A DNA stretch of 64,000 nucleotides from NCBI GenBank assembly GCA_030066015.1, contig JASJCL010000011.1, forward strand, positions 1-64,000. Reading direction: 5' to 3'. How positions within the stretch are numbered: position 1 is the first letter of the stretch; each line of letters opens with the position of its first letter. Under the pieces are notes generated by a model. That model had not been told where the DNA came from. It ran no database searches and saw only the letters and a list, made by a program, of their open reading frames with translations. This document shows, piece after piece, positions 17,679 through 26,753 of the stretch. The position numbers were made by a program, and so were the translations under genes. The DNA comes from Desulfosarcinaceae bacterium. Lineage in GTDB: Bacteria; Desulfobacterota; Desulfobacteria; Desulfobacterales; Desulfosarcinaceae.

Positions 17679-18671
17679 CTAGAGGGTGATCTTCAAGGCG
17701 GCGCGCACCGCTGTCATGGTTTCGCGGGCGACATTGCGCGCCTTAGCGCTACCATCCTGAATCACCACCTCCACGAGCTCCGGATGGGCCTCGTAGTGGC
17801 GTCGCCGTTCATACAGGGGCGCCATCGCCTGGATGAGGTAATCGGCCATTCGCTTTTTACACTCCACGCAGCCGATCTCGGCTTTCCGACACATTTTGTC
17901 AATTTCCGCCGACACCTTCTCGCCCGAATAGAGATTGTGGAAGGAAAACACGTTGCAAATGTCTGGATTCCCAGGATCTTTGCGGCGCATGCGGTTGGGA
18001 TCGGTGATCATCTGAGAGACTTTGCGGCTCACTTCTTCCGGTGGATCGGAGAGATAGATGGCATTGTTATAGCTCTTGCTCATCTTGCGCCGGTCCATTC
18101 CCAAGATCTTGGGTGTCGGTGTCAGAATCGCCTCAGGTTCCGGAAAGACGTCGCCGTAGAGGAAGTTGAAGCGCCGGGCGATTTCGCGGGTGATCTCGAC
18201 GTGCGGCACCTGGTCCACGCCCACTGGTACGGCGTTGGCACGGTAGATAATGATGTCCGCGGCTTGAAGAACGGGGTACCCTAAAAACCCGAATGTGGAC
18301 AGATCCTTGTTCTGAATTTGGACGATCTGGTCCTTGTAGGTGGGGTTGCGTTCCAGCCAGGGAACCGGCGTGATCATGGACAGATAGAGAAACAATTCCG
18401 CGTGCTCGGGCACCAGCGACTGAACGAAAATGGTGCTCTTCTCCGGCGTGAGACCAGCACTGAGCCAGTCGATGACCATTTCGCGAACATAGCCGGTAAT
18501 CTTGCTGGTGTCTTCGTAGTCGCTCGTCAGGGCATGCCAGTCGGCAATGAAAAAGTGACAATCGTATTGATCCTGCATGGAGACCCAGTTGGCCAGAGCC
18601 CCATGGTAGTTCCCAAGATGAAGGGGGCCGGTGGGCCGCATTCCGCTCAAGACACGCTTTTTTTCTGTCAT
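17679..18671 (-). CDS. trpS: Tryptophanyl-tRNA synthetase
   Basis: A 330-residue class I synthetase of compact bacterial type. The ATP-binding signature appears as PTGPLHLGNYHG (HLGN for HIGH) and the second signature as DRRKMSKSYNN. ADIIIYRANAVPVGVDQVPHVEI lines the tryptophan and dimer region. ATG 18671 has GAGGAGCG upstream; a longer frame from 18725 lacks similarity. Confidence 0.96.
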   Translation of the reverse strand: MTEKKRVLSGMRPTGPLHLGNYHGALANWVSMQDQYDCHFFIADWHALTSDYEDTSKITGYVREMVIDWLSAGLTPEKSTIFVQSLVPEHAELFLYLSMITPVPWLERNPTYKDQIVQIQNKDLSTFGFLGYPVLQAADIIIYRANAVPVGVDQVPHVEITREIARRFNFLYGDVFPEPEAILTPTPKILGMDRRKMSKSYNNAIYLSDPPEEVSRKVSQMITDPNRMRRKDPGNPDICNVFSFHNLYSGEKVSAEIDKMCRKAEIGCVECKKRMADYLIQAMAPLYERRRHYEAHPELVEVVIQDGSAKARNVARETMTAVRAALKITL

Positions 18672-18836
18672 GAATCGCTCCTCAACCTGATGGTGGCCGG
18701 GCATATACGGTCTAGACTCGATCAAAACACGGTATGATATAGAGGGGGCTGGTCAGAATCAAGTGATTTGTCCCATCAATCCCGCATGCCGGACTGAGGG
18801 TTCTGTTTCGCCGACGATCCCGGGATTGACCATGGA

Positions 18837-21521
18837 CTAGCGGGCTTTTTTGAGGTGTTTCTTGGCCAGGCGCCGGAGCAGATTTCGCTCCTGCTGGGCA
18901 CCCTTGATACGGCCATCTAAGAGAGACTCCCGCACGGCCGCCAGTATCTGACGGTAGGCGGGGCCTGCGGGCAGGCCGAGTGCTTTCAGATCCCTGCCAG
19001 TGACGGAAAGCGTGATATGCCGCAAATTGGTAAAATAATGAGAAATGGCCCGTTTGACACGGTCCTGGTTGGTGGCCGCCATCATATAGAGAATCAGCTC
19101 GGTGCGAAAGTCATTGAGGGCCTTGTCCATGTAGCTGTTGGTAAGTCTGCGTCGATGGTGCAGCCGATAGAGGCAGTGGTCGGCCGCTTCGCGCCCCCTG
19201 CAGAAGGCTTGTACATGGCGGGGCGCTAGCTCCAAACGATGTCCGATCTCCATTGCCGTATCCAGGGGCGAGGGGCGCGTCAACACCATGAAGTAGACAG
19301 CCCACTTTAGATAGGGCTCCTCGATGAAGAGCAACTCGCGCCAGGCGATTACGCGCTGGGTTGCCTCCAGTTGCGAGATCATGGCCTTGTCCAGTACGAG
19401 AGAGGGGTGGATGACTTGGAGCAGGTTGAGCTCGGCCATGCGGGTTAGCGCCGGCACTGGGTTCACCTCCTCCAGAATTTGGCGCAACTCCCCGAAAACA
19501 CGACGACCGCCGAGGCGTTTGAAAAAGTTGTGCCGAACGGCGTTGTTGATCAGGCCGATGGTCAGCCGGCCGATACTGAATCCGAAGCGTTGCTCGAAGC
19601 GGATGGCGCGAAACACCCGTGTGGGATCCTCCACGAAACTGAGGTTGTGCAGAACGCGGATGGCCTTGTCCTTGATGTCCTTCTGCGCCGAGAAGAAGTC
19701 GATCAGACGACCCAACCGGTCGGGGTTGAGTTGGATGGCCAGGGTGTTGATGGTGAAATCACGCCGGTAGAGGTCGAGTTTGATGGAGCTCATCTCCACA
19801 TCGGGAAGGGCCGCCGGGAATTTGTACGATTCGGTGCGGGCGCTGGCCACATCGATTTTGAATCCGTCTTCCATGATGATGACGGCGGTGCCGAACTTAT
19901 GGTAGGCGTGGATACGGGCCCCTCGCCGTTTGGCGTAGGTACGGGCAAAAGCGATCCCGTCACCCTCAATCACGATATCGATATCTTCATTGGACCGATA
20001 GAGAAACAGGTCGCGCACAAATCCGCCCACCACATAGGCCTTGGCATCGATCTCAGCAGCCGTTTTACCCAAGTCTTCCAGTAGCCGCATTAGATGCTGC
20101 GGCAGCCGTTCGCGCATGAAATTCAGCACATAGCGTGTCCGGGCCTGCAATTCTCTCTTGGTTGGATCTGGCGGTAGCAGGTGGTCCATTGGCTGCTGGT
20201 GAACAAGGGTGTTGAGCAGGTCGGTCCGGGTAATCACGCCGAGTACGCTTTCGCCGTTGACGACGGGCAGGAGGCGCTGCTTGTTTTCGATGATCTTGTT
20301 CTGAATCTCCACCAGGTCCGCATCGGGGGAAACGGATTCCAGCTCAGTGGTCGTATATTCACTGACCGGCACATGGCCCAATTGATGATAGATGGCCTTC
20401 TCGATCACCTGGCGGGTGATATATCCCGCCATGCCGGGCGGCGGCAGGTCGGTGCCGGTGACCAACAGTGCGTTGATGTTGTAACGTGTCAGCATCTGTT
20501 TGGCCGCTTCGCACGATAAACCCTCATCCACGCTGATGGCCGGCTCCGACATGAGGTGGCGGGCCTGGCGCCGGGAGCGAATGTTGGCCTGCAGGAGTTT
20601 GAAAAGCTCTTGCTCTGCCTGGGCAAGCGTCCGGTCCTTGATGGAGGCAGACGCCGCGTAGGGGTGCCCGCCGCCGCCCATGGCCGTTACGATGGCGCCC
20701 GCATCCACATCCCGAATTCGACTGCGTGCCACCAACTGGATTTTATTGTCCATCAGCGCCAATACGAAAATGGCGTTGATGTTCTCCATCTTCACCATCT
20801 TGTGCACCAAGAAGGCCAAATCGGGGACGTAATTATCCACCGACAGGCGCGCCACGACAACGTCCACACCGTTGATGTCATAGTGCCGCGCGGCCTGAAT
20901 AAGGTCGTTGAGCAAACCCACCTGCTCAGGGCTGATCTCTCGGGTTATCATCCCGGCGACGGTGTTGAGATTGGCCCCTTTTGAGACCAAATAGGCGGCC
21001 GCCTGAAAATCCCGGGCGGTGGTGGATGGGAAAGTAAAGGAGCCTGTGTCCTCATAAATTCCCAGGCACATGATGGTGGCCTCTTCGGCCGTGATGGCAA
21101 GCCGCTTTTTCTGAATCAACTCGGTCAGGATGGTGACCGTAGCGCCGGTCAGGTCCAGTACTTCGTATTGGCCTCTGATGTCATCGTGCTTTGAAGGGTG
21201 GTGATCGTAGATGTGGATTTCCAACCCCGGTAGTTCCAAAAGATCGGCCACGGCGCCGATGCGGTCGGCCCGGCGGGTATCCACCAACACCAGGCGTTTC
21301 AATTGGGAGGCATCGAGTTTTTTCAGGTCCACCATATTGTACAGGTACACCATTGACTGAATGAAGAAATTGCGAAGATTGCGCTCCTGAGAACCGGGAA
21401 ACACAACGACGGCTTGAGGATAGAGTTTTTGTGCCGCCAGCATCGATGCCAGCGCATCGAAATCTGCGTTGATGTGCGTCGTGATAAGGGTGTGTGTTTT
21501 TTCGGAGGTTGGGCGGTTCAA
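18837..21521 (-). CDS. DHH-CBS-nucleotidyltransferase fusion, tRNA A/CCA-adding or poly(A) polymerase type
   Basis: 894 residues with three modules. First, a DHH phosphoesterase (THINADFDALAS at 14-25, DHHPS near 105, DHHA1 with GGGGHPYAAS near 280). Second, a CBS pair (about 315-435). Third, a class II nucleotidyltransferase head (AYVVGGFVRDLF near 485, NEDIDIVIEGDG, RRDFTINTLA, EDPTRVFRAIRFEQR). The last module adds nucleotides to tRNA 3' ends. Long DHH-CBS forms occur in Aquifex and in Desulfobacterota-type genomes; in Geobacter separate C- and A-adding enzymes were described, so this one may add only part of CCA. The start is TTG 21521, with no ATG available before the DHH motif. The phosphoesterase may act on oligo-RNA or bis-pAp; this is not known. 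Confidence 0.88.
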   Translation of the reverse strand: MNRPTSEKTHTLITTHINADFDALASMLAAQKLYPQAVVVFPGSQERNLRNFFIQSMVYLYNMVDLKKLDASQLKRLVLVDTRRADRIGAVADLLELPGLEIHIYDHHPSKHDDIRGQYEVLDLTGATVTILTELIQKKRLAITAEEATIMCLGIYEDTGSFTFPSTTARDFQAAAYLVSKGANLNTVAGMITREISPEQVGLLNDLIQAARHYDINGVDVVVARLSVDNYVPDLAFLVHKMVKMENINAIFVLALMDNKIQLVARSRIRDVDAGAIVTAMGGGGHPYAASASIKDRTLAQAEQELFKLLQANIRSRRQARHLMSEPAISVDEGLSCEAAKQMLTRYNINALLVTGTDLPPPGMAGYITRQVIEKAIYHQLGHVPVSEYTTTELESVSPDADLVEIQNKIIENKQRLLPVVNGESVLGVITRTDLLNTLVHQQPMDHLLPPDPTKRELQARTRYVLNFMRERLPQHLMRLLEDLGKTAAEIDAKAYVVGGFVRDLFLYRSNEDIDIVIEGDGIAFARTYAKRRGARIHAYHKFGTAVIIMEDGFKIDVASARTESYKFPAALPDVEMSSIKLDLYRRDFTINTLAIQLNPDRLGRLIDFFSAQKDIKDKAIRVLHNLSFVEDPTRVFRAIRFEQRFGFSIGRLTIGLINNAVRHNFFKRLGGRRVFGELRQILEEVNPVPALTRMAELNLLQVIHPSLVLDKAMISQLEATQRVIAWRELLFIEEPYLKWAVYFMVLTRPSPLDTAMEIGHRLELAPRHVQAFCRGREAADHCLYRLHHRRRLTNSYMDKALNDFRTELILYMMAATNQDRVKRAISHYFTNLRHITLSVTGRDLKALGLPAGPAYRQILAAVRESLLDGRIKGAQQERNLLRRLAKKHLKKAR

Positions 21522-22152
21522 ATTTTTCTCATCTCTTCATCCGGTTACGGTGGATGGCAGATTCGCTTGGTGGTCGGCGGGCTAAAAATCGACCACTTTT
21601 ACACAAGAAAACTTAATAAAATTGATAAACTGACGATTTAGGATACGACAGTATCACGACATCTCTGTTGCCGTAAACCGATATGCGCTTCACCGGATCT
21701 GTCAAACAGCGGCGGTTTCTTTCGGTTTTCCACTCTTGGTGCGGAAAATGCAGCGGATAAGCCGGATACGATTCTGGTGGCGGAAAACAGCTGTCCCAGC
21801 CGACCCCATCACTATCGCCCATGAATATACTGGTTGTTGATTGAAACGCTTTATGCTACTAAAATCACGAAAAAAATATCAAGCCCATGATCTCCACGGG
21901 CTTGCGGACGTGCCAACGATCGCCCATCAACCTTGCGTTAGCAGACTCGTCTACCCGAGACGCCTCCGCATTCCTTTTTATGCAACCTGGATCATCGCTG
22001 CGATTATGACGCTATCCCAGTTCGGGATTCGTACGCATGCGGTACGCCTGCGCTAAATCAGGTGTGGATGGGGTCGGTCTACATATTTTCAACCAACGGC
22101 CTGTCGGCGGCAGGACGCCCTGACAATTCCTTTGTGACCAAGGGGGAGTAGA
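21522..22152. other. Intergenic 630 bases upstream of pilC
   Basis: AT-richer than its surroundings, with no supported gene. A short inverted repeat (CAAGCCC 21880-21886, GGGCTTG 21898-21904) follows an A-rich stretch. A weak promoter-like pair may lie at about 21834-21862. No -24/-12 element was found here. A purine-rich AAGGGGGAG precedes the pilC start. Confidence 0.35.
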
Positions 22153-23361
22153 ATGCCGGTCTACCTGTGGGAAGGTAAAAACAAAAACAATCTGGTTCAG
22201 AAGGGTGAACTCGATGCGCCTAACGAAGAGGCGGTTCGCGCCCACCTCGGTCGTGCACGCATCACCGTGACGAAAGTCAAAAAGAAACCCAAAGACCTGT
22301 TTGAGAACGTCGCTTTTCTGCAGCCACCGGTGAAGGAGAAGGACGTTATCCTCTTCGCGCGGCAGTTCTCGACCATGATCGATGCTGGGCTGCCCATTAT
22401 TCAGTGCCTCGATATCCTGCATTCCCAGCAGGAGAATAAAACCTTCAAGGTAATGCTCAAGGAGATCAAGGAATCGGTTGAAAGTGGTGCGACACTCGCC
22501 GACTCTCTTAAAAAGTATCCCAAGCACTTCGACGACCTCTTCGTCAATATGATCGCCGCGGGTGAGGCCGGTGGTATTCTCGATACCATCCTCCGGCGCC
22601 TGGCGGCCTATATGGAAAAAGCGGCCAAGCTGAAAAGCCAGGTCAAGGGCGCCATGACCTACCCGGTAGTGACCATGATCATTGCCGTCATCGTGGTGGC
22701 CGTCATCCTGGTATTCGTCATCCCCGTTTTTCAGGAGATGTTCGCGGATTTCGGCGGGGATCTGCCGGGTCCCACCAAGATCGTCGTAGGGGCCAGCGAT
22801 TTTGTGAAATCGAAAATCCTCTACATCATCATCGGTCTGATCATATTCGGGTTTGCTTTCAAAAAATATTACGCCACCCAGAAGGGGCGCGAATCCGTCG
22901 ATGCCATCATGCTCAAGTTGCCCGTCTTCGGCATCCTCATTCGCAAGGTCGCCGTGGCCAAATTCACGCGTACCATGGGCACCATGCTCTCCAGTGGTGT
23001 GGCTATTCTTGAAGCACTCGACATCGTAGCGAAAACGGCCGGCAACACCAGCATTGAAAAGGCGGTATATCATGTGCGCAGCGGTATCTCTGAAGGGCGC
23101 ACAATGGCCGACCCGCTCATGGAAAGCGGCGTTTTTCCATCCATGGTGTGTCAGATGATCTCGGTGGGGGAATCCACCGGCGCCCTGGACGCCATGCTGG
23201 GAAAGATCGCCGACTTTTACGATGAGGAGGTGGATCAGGCCGTGGAAAATCTGACCTCCCTGATCGAGCCTTTCATGCTCGTTTTCCTCGGCACCGTCAT
23301 CGGTGGGCTGGTCGTGGCCATGTATCTGCCGATCTTCAAGATGGCCGGCGCGATTTCATAA
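22153..23361 (+). CDS. pilC: Type IV pilus inner-membrane platform protein
   Basis: 402 residues with two GspF domains (about 70-195 and 270-395). Each begins with a conserved block (DVILFARQFSTMIDAGLPI, then VAKFTRTMGTMLSSGV) and holds an AAGEAGG or SVGESTG motif. Three membrane helices lie at about 170-195, 220-240 and 370-395. PilC recruits the PilB and PilT motors and drives pilin insertion or removal. It begins at ATG 22153 behind AAGGGGGAG. The usual neighbours pilB and pilT are absent; only pilS follows, 97 bases downstream. Confidence 0.95.
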   Translation: MPVYLWEGKNKNNLVQKGELDAPNEEAVRAHLGRARITVTKVKKKPKDLFENVAFLQPPVKEKDVILFARQFSTMIDAGLPIIQCLDILHSQQENKTFKVMLKEIKESVESGATLADSLKKYPKHFDDLFVNMIAAGEAGGILDTILRRLAAYMEKAAKLKSQVKGAMTYPVVTMIIAVIVVAVILVFVIPVFQEMFADFGGDLPGPTKIVVGASDFVKSKILYIIIGLIIFGFAFKKYYATQKGRESVDAIMLKLPVFGILIRKVAVAKFTRTMGTMLSSGVAILEALDIVAKTAGNTSIEKAVYHVRSGISEGRTMADPLMESGVFPSMVCQMISVGESTGALDAMLGKIADFYDEEVDQAVENLTSLIEPFMLVFLGTVIGGLVVAMYLPIFKMAGAIS

Positions 23362-23458
23362 CAGAGCTCGATAAAGCACAAGTATTTAAATTCACTTATT
23401 AATATATTCGTCTTCAATGGATCCTTTGAAGGACACATTGATCCATCGAAGGGAACGC

Positions 23459-24859
23459 GTGAATCAGCACAGCCCACCGGTCGCCAAGCCACTCGCGTCG
23501 AAACGGGAGAGGGATTCCCGTGGCGTCGAATTGCGCAATCCCCTTAAGTGGCTGATGCTCTGCCGCCTGCTGTTTTGTAGCTTCCTGCTGGGGTCCACCA
23601 TCTTACTGCAGGTGCGCTTCAGCCCTTCCCTCACCACCGCGCCCCTGCTAGTGCTCTACGTCCTTACCAGCATCATCTTTCTGCTGACCGCTATTTACGC
23701 CGTTTCGCTGGCAAAGGTCCGACGCCTCCGACGATTTGCCGGGCTTCAGGTGGCCGTCGATACCCTCATCGTTTCGTTGATCCTATTTGTCACCGGCGGT
23801 TTCTTCAGCGTTTTTTCGTTTCTCTATCTCATCGTCATCGTATACGGCACCATTCTCCTCGGCCCCAGAGGCGGTCGCTGGTTAGCGGCCGGCTGTTGCC
23901 TGCAGTACATCTGCATGGTCGCTGTCGGATATCAGGGCTGGCTGTTGCCGCCAGCTATCGATCCCGAGTTGCAACGGCAGGCCATCAGTGGGTCGGTCAT
24001 TCTATACCGCGTAACCGTGACCACCCTTGCTTGTTTCGGCGTCGCCTTTCTAAGTGGTCTTCTGGTGGATAAGGCCAATCGTTCGCACCTCAAACTCATG
24101 GCCATGGAGGATCATGTAAAGCGGGTGGACCGTATGGCGGCCATCGGTGAGATGGCGGCTGGGCTTGCTCACGAAATTAAGAACCCACTCGCATCCCTGG
24201 GGGGTGCCATTCAGATGCTCAGGGAGGAGATACGCTATCAGCCCGAGCATGAACGTCTTATGCACATCGTCCTGCGTGAAACCGACCGTCTCAGCTCGCT
24301 TGTGAATAATTTTCTCATGTTCGCGAAGCCGACTCAGGGTCGCGTTGAATACGTGGCCTTAGACGGTGCTGTCAGAGAAACCTTGGCTCTGTTCGAGAAG
24401 GACAAAGCCATTTTCGGCAAAGTGTCTATCCATCAGTCCCTTACGGCCGATGTCTGGGTGGAGATCGATCCGGTCCATCTCAGGCAAGTGCTTTGGAACC
24501 TACTACTCAATGCTGCCGAGGCGGTGTCCGCCACATCGGCTCCCCGTCATGCTTCCAGTGGTGAGACGATCAATCGCGCCATGCATCACCAATCGGGCCT
24601 GATCGATGTTCAGATGAAGACCCCCGGCGAAGATGAGGTGGTCCTTAGCATCGAGGACAATGGCGAGGGGATGTCCAAGGAAACCGTCGCAACCATTTTC
24701 GACCCCTTTTTTACCACCAAGCCGGAAGGCACTGGTTTGGGGCTCTCCATCGTTCACCGTATCCTTGAATCCTACCAAGCGCCCTTGGATGTTTATTCCC
24801 GTCCCGGACAAGGCAGTCGATTCAGCATTTCGTTCCGGAGGACGCAGGCACCCGCCTAA
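23459..24859 (+). CDS. pilS: PilS-like sensor histidine kinase
   Basis: About 466 residues: an N-terminal block of roughly six membrane helices (about 25-220), then HisKA and HATPase_c. The phospho-acceptor motif is AGLAHEIKNPLASLGG, the N box VLWNLLLNAAEA, the G1 box SIEDNGEGM, and the G2 region TGLGLSIV. This layout matches PilS, which phosphorylates the sigma-54 activator PilR to control pilin genes. GTG 23459 has AAGGG five bases upstream; ATG 23417 is an alternative without a ribosome site. No pilR follows, so the partner is encoded elsewhere. A -24/-12 type promoter stands about 180 bases after its stop. Confidence 0.85.
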   Translation: MNQHSPPVAKPLASKRERDSRGVELRNPLKWLMLCRLLFCSFLLGSTILLQVRFSPSLTTAPLLVLYVLTSIIFLLTAIYAVSLAKVRRLRRFAGLQVAVDTLIVSLILFVTGGFFSVFSFLYLIVIVYGTILLGPRGGRWLAAGCCLQYICMVAVGYQGWLLPPAIDPELQRQAISGSVILYRVTVTTLACFGVAFLSGLLVDKANRSHLKLMAMEDHVKRVDRMAAIGEMAAGLAHEIKNPLASLGGAIQMLREEIRYQPEHERLMHIVLRETDRLSSLVNNFLMFAKPTQGRVEYVALDGAVRETLALFEKDKAIFGKVSIHQSLTADVWVEIDPVHLRQVLWNLLLNAAEAVSATSAPRHASSGETINRAMHHQSGLIDVQMKTPGEDEVVLSIEDNGEGMSKETVATIFDPFFTTKPEGTGLGLSIVHRILESYQAPLDVYSRPGQGSRFSISFRRTQAPA

Positions 24860-25039
24860 CCGCCGACCACGCCAATTTCACTGATTTGCACAAAGCTGTA
24901 CTCTCTAGTTGCACAGAGGTGCAATCTTAGGAGATCTGCAACCAGCTTTTGCGACACCCCTAATTTGGTGCGGCTTGCAGAGCCCTTAAACGCTACGCTC
25001 TCCTTCAATATTGTGTTTAAATTCATTATCTTATTTTTT

Positions 25040-25053
25040 GGCAAAGAGTTTGC
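25040..25053 (+). promoter_or_regulatory. Candidate sigma-54 (-24/-12) promoter
   Basis: TGGCAA then five bases then TTGCAT. GG is at 25040-25041 and GC at 25052-25053, exactly 12 apart as in RpoN promoters; only the C at the sixth position of TGGCAC differs. A T-rich stretch precedes it. The expected transcript starts near 25065, about 50 bases before the riboswitch. A PilS-like kinase, whose partners are RpoN activators, lies just upstream. Confidence 0.6.
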
Positions 25054-25116
25054 ATAGATATTGGCCGTTACCGGTCAGGTGGGACCGGCGTCTCAAGTTA
25101 ACCGAATTTTCGATTC

Positions 25117-25211
25117 GCTTGATAATGGCAAACCGCTCGAAAGAGCGGGACGCAAAGCCGACGGCCTAACCTCTTGCTTCCGGCGAGAATATGGCGGCAG
25201 GGCTGCCGAGC
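25117..25211 (+). promoter_or_regulatory. Cyclic di-GMP-I (GEMM) riboswitch
   Basis: The aptamer hallmarks appear in order: ATGGCAAACC, a CCGCTC-GAAA-GAGCGG stem with GNRA tetraloop, GGACGCAAAGCC, GGCCTAACC, and the receptor arm GGCGGCAGGGCTGCC. GCTT (25117-25120) and GAGC (25208-25211) can close the outer stem. The base aligned with the ligand-contacting G20 of the Vibrio Vc2 aptamer is G, which favours c-di-GMP over the cGAMP-selective GEMM-Ib form. Downstream, ATTCCTA (25235-25241) pairs with TAGGAAT (25251-25257), seven bases before the GGAGGA ribosome site. No T tract follows, so translational control is more likely than termination. Confidence 0.88.
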
Positions 25212-25276
25212 TGAGGGGATCTCCTGCAAGGCGAATTCCTACAGCACGGTTAGGAATAGTCTTGGAGGATACCCGC

Positions 25277-26644
25277 ATGTTGCACCGCTCAATTCGTCCC
25301 TTTTCGCTCACCTGGGCATTGTTCTTTGTCCTATTCAGTCTGACCACCGTGACGGCCGCCCACGCGGTCGTGACGCTGGAGTGGGACGCTAACGATCCCA
25401 GCCCTGATGGCTATCGGCTATTCAGAAGGTTGGACGGCGACACCTTCGATTATACCGCTCCCTTGGGGACAGTGACCGGGACCCGGTTTGTCGACGAAAC
25501 CACCAATCCTGGCGAAACCTATCACTATGTGGTTCGCGCTTACGAAGGCGACGCTGAAAGTGGTGATTCCAACGAGGTTACCTACTCTGCTCCCGTCGAT
25601 GACACGACTGGCAGCGGCTATGACGGTGATTCCGCTTCCGACACAGACAACGACAATTCGGATACGATCACCGATCAGGAGACGCCCGAGACGCGCATCG
25701 GTTTGACCCCGCTTCTTTCAACCACAATATCCGTGGACGGCCACCAGCACACCGCTACACGTTGGCAGATCAGTCTTGACGAGACGTTTACCAGCTTGAT
25801 CCTGGACCAGGTCAGCGAGGCGCAGTTGACCCGGTATCCAGTGCCCGACATGGTTCTTGAAACCGAAACGGTCTACTATTGGCGCGCCACCTATCTCGAC
25901 CAAGATCACCAGGTGCTTACTCAATCCAGTCCTGCGGTTTTCGAGACCATCACCGCCGCCGACACAGACGATCTGGATGCCAATGGGTTGGTTGACAATC
26001 AGGAAGTGGACGGCAGTGAACTTGATCTGGACGGCAATGGCGTACGTGACTGTGACCAAGACGACCTCTCTTTTGTCGCAGCCGAGACTGGTGACGGCCA
26101 CCTTGGGCTGAAAGTCGCCAATGATTGTGCCCATGTGGTGGGGCTCAAATCGGTATGCCCCACCCAGGTCTCGAACACGCGCAACCTCCCCGAAATGACC
26201 GACCTTGGGGCGGTGAGTTTCAAGCTTTTTCTGCAAGAAGGCCAGCAAGAGGCTACCGTAACTGTCTATTTCTCCGAGCCGGCCCCGGAAGGCACCGAAT
26301 GGTTCAAATACAATGCCGAGTTGGGCTGGCAACTCTATGAGAACGCCGAGTTCAGCCCAGATCGCCGTTCGGTGAGCTATACGCTGATCGACGGCGGCAC
26401 CGGCGATGATGATGGTGTTGTCAATGGTATCATCATCGATCCTGCCGGGTTGGGGTATCGCCAATTTGCCGATGCGGACTCCGATTCGGATACCACCATC
26501 CCCGCAGGGAATGCTTCCGCCAGCTCCGGCGACGGCTGTTTCATCGGGGCCTCCGCCCAGGCAGGTGGCACACCAATCTATGTGATTGCGGCCGCCATTA
26601 TGACTTTGATTGGCGGCACCATGGCGAATCGCAATCGGGATTAA
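25277..26644 (+). CDS. Exported FN3 protein with choice-of-anchor-U-like domain and Cys-membrane-basic tail
   Basis: 455 residues. A signal peptide (about 1-28, ending TAAHA) is followed by a fibronectin type III domain (about 30-110) and an Asp/Ser-rich linker. A second beta region (about 145-230) then leads into an Asp-rich, calcium-repeat-like stretch (DLDANGLVDNQE, DLDGNGVRDCDQDD). The next part has TVYFSEPAPEGTEWFKYN and DGDD-type turns typical of choice-of-anchor-U proteins. The end is SGDGCFIGAS, a hydrophobic helix and NRNRD, which resembles Cys-containing C-terminal sorting signals (CFI-box type). It is likely displayed on the surface in an adhesin or matrix role. ATG 25277 follows GGAGGA. 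Expression appears to need RpoN and to respond to c-di-GMP. Confidence 0.75.
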   Translation: MLHRSIRPFSLTWALFFVLFSLTTVTAAHAVVTLEWDANDPSPDGYRLFRRLDGDTFDYTAPLGTVTGTRFVDETTNPGETYHYVVRAYEGDAESGDSNEVTYSAPVDDTTGSGYDGDSASDTDNDNSDTITDQETPETRIGLTPLLSTTISVDGHQHTATRWQISLDETFTSLILDQVSEAQLTRYPVPDMVLETETVYYWRATYLDQDHQVLTQSSPAVFETITAADTDDLDANGLVDNQEVDGSELDLDGNGVRDCDQDDLSFVAAETGDGHLGLKVANDCAHVVGLKSVCPTQVSNTRNLPEMTDLGAVSFKLFLQEGQQEATVTVYFSEPAPEGTEWFKYNAELGWQLYENAEFSPDRRSVSYTLIDGGTGDDDGVVNGIIIDPAGLGYRQFADADSDSDTTIPAGNASASSGDGCFIGASAQAGGTPIYVIAAAIMTLIGGTMANRNRD

Positions 26645-26700
26645 CGCGACCGACGCACCCAATCTCCACCATCGCTCGCTACATGCGAGCGTGAATCAAG

Positions 26701-26747
26701 CCACCGACTTTGACCCTATCCTCCGGTCGAAGTCGGTGGTCTTTTTT
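26701..26747 (+). terminator. Rho-independent terminator of the riboswitch-controlled gene
   Basis: CCACCGACTT (26701-26710) pairs perfectly with AAGTCGGTGG (26730-26739) and is followed by TCTTTTTTG. The loop is 19 bases. Confidence 0.9.
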
Positions 26748-26753
26748 GTGAAC

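Noticed and set aside
21821-21844. Start of a response regulator (MNILVVD followed by a stop)
   Set aside because: Seven codons only, closed by TGA, and no receiver-domain sequence in any frame afterwards; a chance match.
22012-23073. 353-codon open frame antisense to pilC
   Set aside because: pilC on the plus strand is certain; the antisense frame has no family features.
25718-26662. 314-codon open frame antisense to the FN3 surface protein gene
   Set aside because: The plus-strand gene has a signal peptide, riboswitch, ribosome site and terminator; the antisense frame has none.
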